From NCBI GenBank assembly GCA_003477305.1, contig DMTN01000022.1, positions 6,719 to 12,199 of the forward strand: a DNA stretch of 5,481 nucleotides, written 5' to 3'. Positions 1 to 4,956 of this stretch are shown here, piece by piece. Numbering within the stretch: the first letter of the stretch is position 1; each line of letters opens with the position of its first letter. Origin of the DNA: Acholeplasmatales bacterium. GTDB lineage: Bacteria; Bacillota_I; Bacilli_A; Izemoplasmatales; Hujiaoplasmataceae. A program made the translations under genes and the position numbers. The notes under the pieces are model-generated. The model worked only from the letters and a program-made list of their open reading frames with translations. It ran no database searches and was not told the DNA's origin.

Positions 1-498
1 TTGAACGCCGCGCTCGACAAGCATCCCGAAATTGCCAATCTACCGCTCGAAAAACTGCTTCTCGACCTCGAAAACATCCCCGCCGACATCCAGACCGCCG
101 TCAAGAACAACGGCGGCGGACATTGGAACCACGCCTTCTTCTGGTCGCTCCTCAGGATCAACCGGGGCCGCCAGCCCGAAGGCGCGCTGAAAGCCGCCAT
201 CGACGAAACCTTCGGTTCCTACGACGCCTTCAAGGACGCTTTCGCAACCGCCGCGAAGACCCGTTTCGGTTCCGGCTGGGCGTGGCTGCTCGTCGACGAG
301 AAGAAACGTCTGAAAATCGTCTCGACCCCGAACCAGGATCCCGTTTTCGCCCTTGGCGCTCCGATCGTCGGCCTCGATGTCTGGGAGCACGCTTACTACC
401 TGAAGTACCAGAACCGTCGTCCCGAGTATGTCAACGCCTTCTTCTCGGTGATCGACTGGACCGTCGTCGAGCGTCTCTACGCCGAAGCCGTCCGCTGA
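1..498 (+). CDS. sodA: Superoxide dismutase, Mn-type (partial, N-terminus outside window)
   Basis: Converts superoxide to hydrogen peroxide and oxygen in the cytoplasm. The visible 165 residues cover the end of the N-terminal helical domain and the whole C-terminal alpha/beta domain of the Fe/Mn family. Three of the four metal ligands are present: His44 in GGGHWNHAFFW, and Asp126 and His130 in LDVWEHAYYLKYQNRRPEY. The first ligand His lies upstream of the window. The full protein is usually about 200 residues, so some 35-40 are missing; the TTG at position 1 is an internal Leu codon, not a start. Gly at the GGGHWNH position together with Gln112 in the NQD segment is the pattern typical of Mn rather than Fe enzymes. 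Cambialistic use of iron cannot be excluded. The gene ends with TGA 15 nt before a strong terminator and converges on the CBS gene. Family identity is very secure; metal choice is inference. Confidence 0.96.
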   Translation: MNAALDKHPEIANLPLEKLLLDLENIPADIQTAVKNNGGGHWNHAFFWSLLRINRGRQPEGALKAAIDETFGSYDAFKDAFATAAKTRFGSGWAWLLVDEKKRLKIVSTPNQDPVFALGAPIVGLDVWEHAYYLKYQNRRPEYVNAFFSVIDWTVVERLYAEAVR

Positions 499-512
499 TC
501 GAATGCACAAAC

Positions 513-555
513 AAAATCGCCTGTCCGCTCACAAGAGCCGACAGGCGATTTTTTT
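513..555. terminator. Bidirectional intrinsic terminator between the convergent SOD and CBS genes
   Basis: A perfect 13-bp stem pairs 513-525 (AAAATCGCCTGTC) with 540-552. Inside it, after one C/C mismatch, four more pairs (GCTC/GAGC) close an ACAA tetraloop. On the plus strand the T run covers 549-555, ideal for ending sodA transcripts. On the minus strand the stem ends in TTTT followed by GTTTG, so it should also stop transcripts of the CBS gene, whose stop codon ends at 560. No other terminator lies between these two genes. Confidence 0.93.
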
Positions 556-559
556 GATC

Positions 560-970
560 TCAGAGGACGACGAACTGGTGTTCGAAGAAATAGTTGAGCA
601 GGGTCTTGCGGGTGACGATGCCGATCAGGAGGTTATCCTCGTCGACGATCGGGACGAAGTTCTCGTTGGAGGCTTTGCCGATCAATTGGTCGATCGTCGC
701 CGTCGCCGGGATCGGTTCATAGTCGCGGTTCCGCTTGATCTTCCCGACAAGGAACGTGGATGCCTTGCCCATGTCGAACCCGAGCTGGTTCTTGATCGCC
801 CAGAGCAGATCGCCCTCGCTCAGCGTGCCGACATAGTACCCGCGGGCGTCGATGATCGGAACGGAGGTGAAACGATATTTTTCCATCGTCCCGAGTGCTT
901 CCACGAGGGACGACTCGACACGGACGGTCACAACCTCCCGCGTCGGTTTCATGAATGCCAGGATATCCAT
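560..970 (-). CDS. Stand-alone CBS-pair protein (136 aa), probable nucleotide sensor
   Basis: A small cytoplasmic protein made only of two CBS domains, at residues about 8-60 and 84-130, with no catalytic or membrane part. Such CBS pairs usually bind adenine nucleotides or related ligands. The first domain ends in GYYVGTLSEGDLL, which contains the S/T-x-x-D ribose-binding signature (Ser51, Asp54). The second ends in LLIGIVTRKTLL, where Thr replaces that Asp, so one functional nucleotide site seems more likely than two. The ATG at 970 is supported by a good ribosome binding site (GGAAAGGAA on the minus strand, 977-985) six bases upstream, and by the N-terminus MDILAFMKP, a common opening for this group. 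It is monocistronic, with its own promoter and the shared terminator at 513-555. The ligand and the partner protein cannot be told from the sequence. Confidence 0.88.
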   Translation of the reverse strand: MDILAFMKPTREVVTVRVESSLVEALGTMEKYRFTSVPIIDARGYYVGTLSEGDLLWAIKNQLGFDMGKASTFLVGKIKRNRDYEPIPATATIDQLIGKASNENFVPIVDEDNLLIGIVTRKTLLNYFFEHQFVVL

Positions 971-986
971 GTTTGCTTCCTTTCCA

Positions 987-1001
987 AGACGCCAAGCGTC
1001 T
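987..1001 (-). promoter_or_regulatory. Small hairpin in the CBS gene leader, next to the RBS
   Basis: A perfect 6-bp inverted repeat (AGACGC at 987-992, GCGTCT at 996-1001) with a 3-nt loop lies in the predicted leader of the CBS gene. It sits one base upstream of the GGAAAGGAA ribosome binding site at 977-985. It may stabilise the mRNA 5' end or affect ribosome access. It is short and could be chance; no alternative pairing that would hide the RBS was found by eye. Confidence 0.4.
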
Positions 1002-1017
1002 CTTGCTTATTGAAAAT

Positions 1018-1045
1018 ATTATATCACGTTCGCGAAAGCATGCAA
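1018..1045 (-). promoter_or_regulatory. Extended -10 sigma-70-type promoter for the CBS gene
   Basis: Read on the minus strand, a perfect TATAAT (1023-1018) is preceded by TG one base upstream (1026-1025), giving the extended -10 form TGATATAAT. The -35 region is weak: TTGCAT (1045-1040) at 16-bp spacing, or CTTGCA at 17 bp. Extended -10 promoters tolerate a poor -35. Transcription would start near 1011, leaving a leader of about 40 nt before the ATG at 970. Confidence 0.8.
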
Positions 1046-1096
1046 GCCCTTCAGCGAAAATCGTGGTGGATGAACGTATTTAGAGTAACCCATTCC

Positions 1097-1156
1097 ATCA
1101 TCGCAAGCCGAAAATCCGAACGATGTCGCGATGATCCCGGAAACACTGTTTTCGGG
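1097..1156 (+). repeat. Two directly adjoining inverted repeats (possible RNA fold)
   Basis: ATCATCGC at 1097-1104 pairs perfectly with GCGATGAT at 1128-1135 around a 23-nt loop. Starting at the very next base, CCCGGAAAC (1136-1144) pairs with GTTTTCGGG (1148-1156) around the 3-nt loop ACT. The single non-Watson-Crick pair, 1140-1152, is G-U on the plus strand but C-A on the minus strand, which favours a plus-strand transcript if this is RNA. No T run follows, so it is not an ordinary terminator. Function unknown. Confidence 0.45.
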
Positions 1157-1361
1157 CGTGATTGATCCCAAGAATTGAGTGCTATTGAAATCTTTTTATC
1201 AAATGGTCATCGTTTTCAGTATGAACCATGTCACGACGGGTTCTGCTTCCGTCCGAGGGTGCCAACTCGCCGCATCAAGTGAAGCGATCGGACGCATTTT
1301 CATGATGAATGACGTGTCGCCACTTGTCATCCGCGATTGATGCGCATAGACAGATCTGCCA

Positions 1362-1402
1362 TAGGGAACATTTGCTTGCATGGAACGTCCGTATGTTCCC
1401 TA
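1362..1402. repeat. 10-bp perfect inverted repeat with an extra internal half-site
   Basis: TAGGGAACAT (1362-1371) and its exact reverse complement ATGTTCCCTA (1393-1402) flank a 21-base spacer. The spacer itself carries a third GGAAC (1382-1386) in direct orientation with the left arm, which also forms a 5-bp dyad with GTTCC at 1395-1399. Three related half-sites resemble an operator, or an RNA with two alternative pairings. No T tract follows on either strand. Confidence 0.45.
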
Positions 1403-1412
1403 AAAACAGGTC

Positions 1413-1484
1413 TTGATGGATCATCTTTATTCAAAGAATCACCTAGGTTACATGTCGCGAGAGTGCCTCGCATTGATCCATCGA
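1413..1484 (+). repeat. Long-range inverted repeat enclosing a smaller hairpin
   Basis: GATGGATCA (1415-1423) is the exact reverse complement of TGATCCATC (1474-1482). On the plus strand the helix extends by a U-G wobble (1414/1483) and a U-A pair (1413/1484), giving 11 pairs. Inside it, GCGAG (1457-1461) and CTCGC (1467-1471) form a hairpin with a 5-nt loop, two bases before the outer 3' arm. The wobble again favours the plus strand. This may be part of a structured RNA or a chance arrangement. Confidence 0.35.
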
Positions 1485-1492
1485 CCTTCGGT

Positions 1493-1506
1493 TTCACGCG
1501 CGTGAA
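1493..1506. promoter_or_regulatory. 14-bp perfect palindrome, operator-like
   Basis: TTCACGCGCGTGAA is a continuous perfect palindrome with no spacer. Such symmetric sites commonly bind dimeric regulators. It lies about 35 bases beyond the RluD terminator and is not next to a recognised promoter; the nearest one, for the CBS gene, is some 450 bases away. Which gene it would serve is unclear. Confidence 0.35.
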
Positions 1507-1539
1507 CGCGATGACATCGGATTTCCTTTGAATCAGTCG

Positions 1540-1574
1540 AAAAACGCCCCTCTCAGAATCGTCTGAGAAGGGCG
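1540..1574 (-). terminator. Intrinsic terminator ending the minus-strand operon
   Basis: Read on the minus strand, the arms 1574-1562 and 1557-1545 form a 13-bp helix with one G-U pair (1550/1569) around a CGAT tetraloop, followed directly by TTTTT (1544-1540). On the plus strand the wobble becomes a C/A mismatch and there is no T run, so it works only for minus-strand transcripts. The stem includes the last codons and the stop of the RluD-family gene. Confidence 0.93.
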
Positions 1575-2482
1575 AGTTTCGCTTCGAAATAATCCGGCAG
1601 CGGCGCCGAAAACAAGAGCGCTTCCTGGCTGATCGGATGGGTGAAGCCGAGCGTGCGGGCGTGCAGGTACTGGCCGTGGGGATCGGCTCCGCCCTTTTTG
1701 CCGTAGATCGGATCGCCGGCGACGGGATGGCCGATCGATTGCAGGTGGACGCGGATCTGGTGGGTCCGGCCGGTTTCGAGCACGCACTTCACAAAGGTCG
1801 CGTCGGGGAACCGCTCGAGCACCTCGAAGCGCGTCACGGCCGATTTCCCGTTTGTGGTGATGGCCATCTTCTTGCGGTCGCGGATGTCTCGGCCGATCGG
1901 CGCGTCGATCACGCCGAAATTGTTCTTGATCACGCCGTCGACGATCGCGACGTACTCGCGCTTCGTCTTCTTCTCCTTGAGTTCGGCGGCGAGGGCGTTG
2001 TGGGCGAAATCGTTCTTCGCGACCATCAGAAGCCCGGAGGTGTCCTTGTCGATGCGGTGGACGATTCCGGGACGGAACGATCCGCCGGCGCCGGAGAGGT
2101 CCTTGAAATGGAACAGAAGCGCGTTCACGAGCGTTCCCGTGTAGTTGCCGGGGGCGGGATGGACGACCATCCCGGCCGGTTTGTCGACGACGACGACGTC
2201 CGCATCCTCATAGACGATACTGAGTGGGATGTCTTCGGGGATCGCGTCGATTTCGGTGATCGGGATCTCGGTGATCTGGATCACGTCGCCGGAAGTGACG
2301 ACGTAGGACGGCTTGACGGTTTTGCCGTCGACGTTCAAGTCGCCGTCCTTGATCAGCCGCTGGATCAGCGTGCGCGAATACTGCGGAAAGACGGTCGCGA
2401 CGAACTTGTCGAGGCGAACGGAAGGATCGGTGTCCAGGGCGACGTATTCGAGTCCCTCGTCGAACTCACGCGGCATCGTCAT
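1553..2482 (-). CDS. rluD: RluD/YlyB-family 23S rRNA pseudouridine synthase
   Basis: Isomerises uridines to pseudouridine in RNA, by family most likely in helix 69 of 23S rRNA. With the start at 2482 it has 309 residues, the usual RluD length. An S4 RNA-binding domain occupies about residues 22-80 (VRLDKFVA...LIKDGDLNVDG). The catalytic domain follows, with Asp145 as the expected nucleophile in HRIDKDTSG, then KREYVAIVDG at 174-183 and GRTHQIRVHL at 238-247. The frame stays open to 2743, but the extra N-terminal part is antisense-like low-complexity Ser/Arg/Cys sequence inside lspA. ATG 2482, with an AAAAGGG site five bases upstream, is preferred over ATG 2476. It overlaps lspA by 17 nt; lspA followed by this gene (ylyB) is the order known in Bacillus. 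Which RluA-family target it modifies cannot be proven from sequence alone. Confidence 0.95.
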   Translation of the reverse strand: MTMPREFDEGLEYVALDTDPSVRLDKFVATVFPQYSRTLIQRLIKDGDLNVDGKTVKPSYVVTSGDVIQITEIPITEIDAIPEDIPLSIVYEDADVVVVDKPAGMVVHPAPGNYTGTLVNALLFHFKDLSGAGGSFRPGIVHRIDKDTSGLLMVAKNDFAHNALAAELKEKKTKREYVAIVDGVIKNNFGVIDAPIGRDIRDRKKMAITTNGKSAVTRFEVLERFPDATFVKCVLETGRTHQIRVHLQSIGHPVAGDPIYGKKGGADPHGQYLHARTLGFTHPISQEALLFSAPLPDYFEAKLALLRRF

Positions 2483-3023
2483 TCGCACCCTTTTCGATGG
2501 GTTCGGTGAAAGCGGCGAGTTCCGCTTTGCGCGCATCTTCGCGAAGCCGTTTCGGATCGAGGAAGAACTGGTCGAACAAATACACCGCGATCCCGACCGA
2601 GAGGCACATGTCGGCGAAATTGAACACGTAGTCCCAGATGCCGCGGAAATCGAGATAGTCGACGACGCGGTGATCGACCTGGAAAACACGGTCGAGCAGA
2701 TTGCCGAGCGCGCCGGCGAGAAGCAGGGCGAGCGCGAGCGCATAGAAAAAGCGGCGCCGGTCCTTGTAATCGTTTTTCGCGATCATATATCCGAAGGCGA
2801 TCATCGCAATCGTCCCGATCACGAGGAAGACGATGAGCGGAACGCCCGATTCATCGCCGCCGATGCCGAACACCATGCCGGCGTTGCGGACGTAGGTGAT
2901 GTGGAAAAAGCCGTCGATCACGGGGATCGAGGCGCCGACGTTCACCAGATTCGCGACGACAGCCGCTTTCACGACCTGGTCGATGATCACGAGGACTGCG
3001 GACAGGATGAGCCAGTAAATCAT
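2466..3023 (-). CDS. lspA: Lipoprotein signal peptidase II (LspA)
   Basis: Integral membrane aspartyl protease that removes signal peptides from lipid-modified prolipoproteins. The 185 residues show four membrane segments, at roughly 4-24, 61-81, 92-110 and 134-154. The conserved blocks are all present: ITYVRNAGMVFGI (42-54), GALGNLLDRV (104-113), VVDYLDF (120-126) and FNFADMCLSVG (134-144). The catalytic pair should be Asp122 and Asp138. The C-terminal tail, from about residue 155, is charged and longer than in many LspA proteins; it overlaps the start of the rluD-type gene. ATG 3023 follows GGAGG (3033-3029) at five bases, and lies 16 nt after the stop of the upstream membrane protein. Identity is secure. 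Confidence 0.97.
   Translation of the reverse strand: MIYWLILSAVLVIIDQVVKAAVVANLVNVGASIPVIDGFFHITYVRNAGMVFGIGGDESGVPLIVFLVIGTIAMIAFGYMIAKNDYKDRRRFFYALALALLLAGALGNLLDRVFQVDHRVVDYLDFRGIWDYVFNFADMCLSVGIAVYLFDQFFLDPKRLREDARKAELAAFTEPIEKGANDDAA
2488..2494 (-). promoter_or_regulatory. RBS that fixes the rluD start inside lspA
   Basis: AAAAGGG on the minus strand lies five bases before ATG 2482 and eleven before ATG 2476. The first spacing is the better one, so 2482 is chosen. The site lies within the last codons of lspA, which suggests translational coupling of the two genes. Confidence 0.6.
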
Positions 3024-3039
3024 AGGTACCTCCGATGAA

Positions 3040-3426
3040 TCAGGCCGTCAAGGCCGGGATGAACACGGTCAGGAAGAGGATTCCGGTGATCAGAACGAAT
3101 CCGGTCCAGACGCATGCGTTGACGATGAGGAGCCCTTTGGCATCGGACTCGTGATCCGGCCGCTTCAGCTTCAAAGCGACGTAGGCGAGCCGGTTCACGA
3201 GCCAGACGAAGCCGAACGCGGCGAGGATGTAGAGGACCGCGAAGAAATACAGCCGATGCATCGAGATGAGCATGAGCTCGATCAGGACGGCGACGACAGG
3301 GACGGTGATGAGGGTTGCGTAGACGATCCCCGCGAAGAGGGCGTCGAGGAGGCCGCGGAGCTTGAATTCCTGCCGCACCGTTTCCCATTTGATTTTCAAG
3401 GCGAACAGCCGACGTTTGAGGTCCAT
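3040..3426 (-). CDS. Unrecognised three-helix membrane protein (128 aa)
   Basis: I do not recognise a family. The protein opens with a basic, amphipathic N-terminus (residues 1-24, rich in Lys and Arg), followed by three hydrophobic stretches at about 26-54, 60-86 and 98-124. A short charged loop (KLKRPDHESDAK, 86-97) separates the last two. The positive-inside rule puts the N-terminus and this loop on the cytoplasmic side, which fits only if one of the longer stretches re-enters or spans differently, so the topology is uncertain. There is no signal-peptidase or lipobox motif and no catalytic pattern. ATG 3426 follows GGAGG (3438-3434) at seven bases, only 2 nt after the protease stop, so expression is probably coupled to it. 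Its position between a SepM-like protease and LspA suggests a role at the membrane, but no more can be said. Confidence 0.85.
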   Translation of the reverse strand: MDLKRRLFALKIKWETVRQEFKLRGLLDALFAGIVYATLITVPVVAVLIELMLISMHRLYFFAVLYILAAFGFVWLVNRLAYVALKLKRPDHESDAKGLLIVNACVWTGFVLITGILFLTVFIPALTA

Positions 3427-3428
3427 GG

Positions 3429-4484
3429 TCAGTCCTCCACGGCCGCGAGCCAGTCGATGACGTCCTGGAAACTCGAAACGCCGACGAGCCAGCCGGAAGG
3501 ATCGATCCCGACTTCCTCGCAGACGCGGAGCGCCTCGACGTAGTTGTCATACACATAAGCGGGATCGAGATACGGGATGAAGAACACGTCGACGCCGGCG
3601 AAGTACGCCGTCAGGATCTTCTGCTTGACGCCGCCGATGTATCCGGCCGCGCCGTCGTAGCTGATCGTCCCGGTTCCGGCGATCTTGAGACCGTGGGTGA
3701 TGTCTTCGGTCACGAGCTGGTTATAGACGAAGATGGTCGAAAGCAACCCCCCCGACGGTCCGCCGATGTTCGAATCGGCGTTTTCGTAGAGCGGATAGGT
3801 GATTTCCCGGTCGACGAGATGATATTGCTTGAGGGTGATCCCGAACTTCGCCGTCGCCGCATCCTTTTCCAAGGTGAGGGTGTAGGTCGCTCCTAGGGCG
3901 TCGATGAAGGTGAAGTCGTAGGCGTCCGCGTCCACGGTGACGGCCGCGATGTCCCCGATCGATGTGGCGAGGACGCCGTCGTCGCCGAGGACGGAGACGA
4001 ATTCGTCGCCGAACTCGATTTCATCGTAGTGGGACAGATATTCGGCTTTCCCGAAGACGAGCGTCTTCGTGACGTAGCCGATCGTCACCTCGGGATTCAC
4101 GACCGCAGCCGCCTGATAGGCGACGATGATCGAGGCCTCGACCGAGGTTTCCTTGTCCAGATACGAAATCTGCCGGAGTTCTTCGTTGGTGTAGGCGATG
4201 TTGGTGGTCGACATCTTCGTGATCGTCGTATACGGGCTGAAATACCCGGCGATGAACATGAACCACGTCGGCCGCGCGATCGCCATGATGTAGGTGGTCG
4301 AAATCGAGCCCTCGATCACCTTGTCCTCGTTGTAGACGATGTCGATCGTCTGCGAGACCTCGGTGATCCCGCCGGGGGCGTCGATCTCGTAGTCGATCGG
4401 AAAGAACAAGAGGAACAAAAACGCGAGATACGGGATGAGCAAAAGCCGAACCGTCGGCCACGCCTTGTTCGTCAGCTCATTCAT
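3429..4484 (-). CDS. Membrane-anchored Lon-family (S16) protease, SepM/YlbL-like
   Basis: A 351-residue protease with a single N-terminal membrane anchor (about 13-30, LLLIPYLAFLFLLFFPI) and the rest probably outside the membrane. The middle part holds a degenerate PDZ-like segment (about 135-215, with IEFGDEFVSV at 156-165). The C-terminal part is a Lon-type serine-lysine protease domain: Ser244 in NIGGPSGG is the expected nucleophile and Lys287 in YIGGVKQKI the general base. The block LKIAGTGTI (266-274) is also typical. In SepM of Streptococcus this family trims a secreted competence peptide; YlbL in Bacillus has been linked to cell-division control. The substrate here is unknown. GPSGG replaces the usual GPSAG. 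ATG 4484 overlaps the end of the dCMP deaminase gene by 8 nt, with AAGG eight or nine bases upstream. A run of seven G on the coding strand (3753-3747) encodes the active-site Ser-Gly-Gly. Confidence 0.9.
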   Translation of the reverse strand: MNELTNKAWPTVRLLLIPYLAFLFLLFFPIDYEIDAPGGITEVSQTIDIVYNEDKVIEGSISTTYIMAIARPTWFMFIAGYFSPYTTITKMSTTNIAYTNEELRQISYLDKETSVEASIIVAYQAAAVVNPEVTIGYVTKTLVFGKAEYLSHYDEIEFGDEFVSVLGDDGVLATSIGDIAAVTVDADAYDFTFIDALGATYTLTLEKDAATAKFGITLKQYHLVDREITYPLYENADSNIGGPSGGLLSTIFVYNQLVTEDITHGLKIAGTGTISYDGAAGYIGGVKQKILTAYFAGVDVFFIPYLDPAYVYDNYVEALRVCEEVGIDPSGWLVGVSSFQDVIDWLAAVED

Positions 4485-4953
4485 CGAAGGATACCTTGAT
4501 CGTGAAGTCGGATAGTTTGCGCCAGGTCACGCCCGCGGCGGAAAACAGCCGTTTGGCAGCGATGTCGGCGGGCGTGCCGTCGTACTTGTCAGAAAGAAAG
4601 ATCAGTTCCCGGATGCCGGCCTGGATGATCAGCTTCGCGCATTCGTTGCAGGGGAAGAGGGTCACGTACATGCGGCTGCCTTCCAGCGGCACGGTCGCGT
4701 TCAAGATCGCGTTCGGTTCGGCGTGGACGACGTACGGATACTTCGTATCGAGGAAATCGCCTTCGCGCTCCCACGGGAAATCGGCGTCCTGGCAGCCGAT
4801 CGGCAGGCCGTTGTAGCCGATCCCGACGATCCGGTTCTTCTGGTTGACGATGCAGGCGCCGACCTGGCTGGATTCGTCCTTCGAACGCATCGCCGACAGA
4901 TAGGCGACGCCCATGAAGTACTGGTCCCAGGAAATATAGTCTTTGCGGATCAT
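4477..4953 (-). CDS. comEB: Deoxycytidylate (dCMP) deaminase, ComEB-like
   Basis: Deaminates dCMP to dUMP, feeding thymidylate synthesis; cytoplasmic and zinc-dependent. The 158 residues match the family length. The zinc site is complete: His77 and catalytic Glu79 in HAEPNAILN, and Cys102 and Cys105 in PCNECAKLIIQAGI. Upstream lie the substrate-binding segments SSQVGACIV (28-36) and GIGYNGLPIGC (44-54). The insertion between them and HAE is the one usual in dCMP deaminases rather than in riboflavin or tRNA deaminases. ATG 4953 lies 3 nt after the psuG stop, with GGGAGG (4965-4960) at six or seven bases. Its stop overlaps the protease start (ATGAATGA). ComEB is the Bacillus name for this family; there is no competence context here. 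Allosteric control by dCTP and dTTP is common in the family but not visible in the sequence. Confidence 0.95.
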   Translation of the reverse strand: MIRKDYISWDQYFMGVAYLSAMRSKDESSQVGACIVNQKNRIVGIGYNGLPIGCQDADFPWEREGDFLDTKYPYVVHAEPNAILNATVPLEGSRMYVTLFPCNECAKLIIQAGIRELIFLSDKYDGTPADIAAKRLFSAAGVTWRKLSDFTIKVSFDE

Positions 4954-4956
4954 GAG

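Larger units (their letters stand above)
1047..1539. other. Long intergenic region without a recognisable gene
   Basis: About 490 bases between the CBS promoter and the RluD terminator. GC is about 48% over 1081-1500 by hand count, clearly below the flanking genes. Two short open frames occur (60 aa at 1199-1381 minus, 64 aa at 1337-1531 plus), but neither has a ribosome binding site or a recognisable sequence. No tRNA, rRNA, CRISPR or insertion-sequence ends were seen. The region does contain an unusual number of perfect inverted repeats, listed separately. It could hold a structured non-coding RNA, protein binding sites, or the eroded remains of a former gene or element; I cannot decide which. 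Confidence 0.6.

Noticed and set aside
1136..1156. Hairpin as an intrinsic terminator
   Set aside because: The 9-bp stem is strong, but neither strand has a T run after it.
1199..1381. 60-aa open frame on the minus strand in the intergenic gap
   Set aside because: No ribosome binding site before the ATG, no recognisable sequence or domain, and the start lies inside the loop of the 1362-1402 dyad. Probably chance.
1494..1517. Seven-codon minus-strand frame ending in the palindrome, preceded by AAAGGAA
   Set aside because: It has a fair ribosome binding site, but it is tiny, lies just beyond the operon terminator and precedes no recognised gene.
1337..1531. 64-aa open frame on the plus strand in the intergenic gap
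   Set aside because: No ribosome binding site, no family resemblance, and it runs across several inverted repeats.
1047..1539. CRISPR array, tRNA or insertion-sequence relic in the gap
   Set aside because: No regularly spaced direct repeats, no T-loop or acceptor-stem pattern, and no terminal inverted repeats with flanking duplications were seen.
1637..2509. 290-aa plus-strand open frame opposite the synthase
   Set aside because: A shadow of the GC-rich gene on the other strand: rich in Asp, Val, Arg and Gly, no domain. The same holds for the other long plus-strand frames within 3151-5308.
2483..2743. N-terminal extension of the RluD-family protein to 396 aa
   Set aside because: The added part is low-complexity Ser/Arg/Cys sequence read out of frame from lspA; family length and the RBS support the start at 2482.
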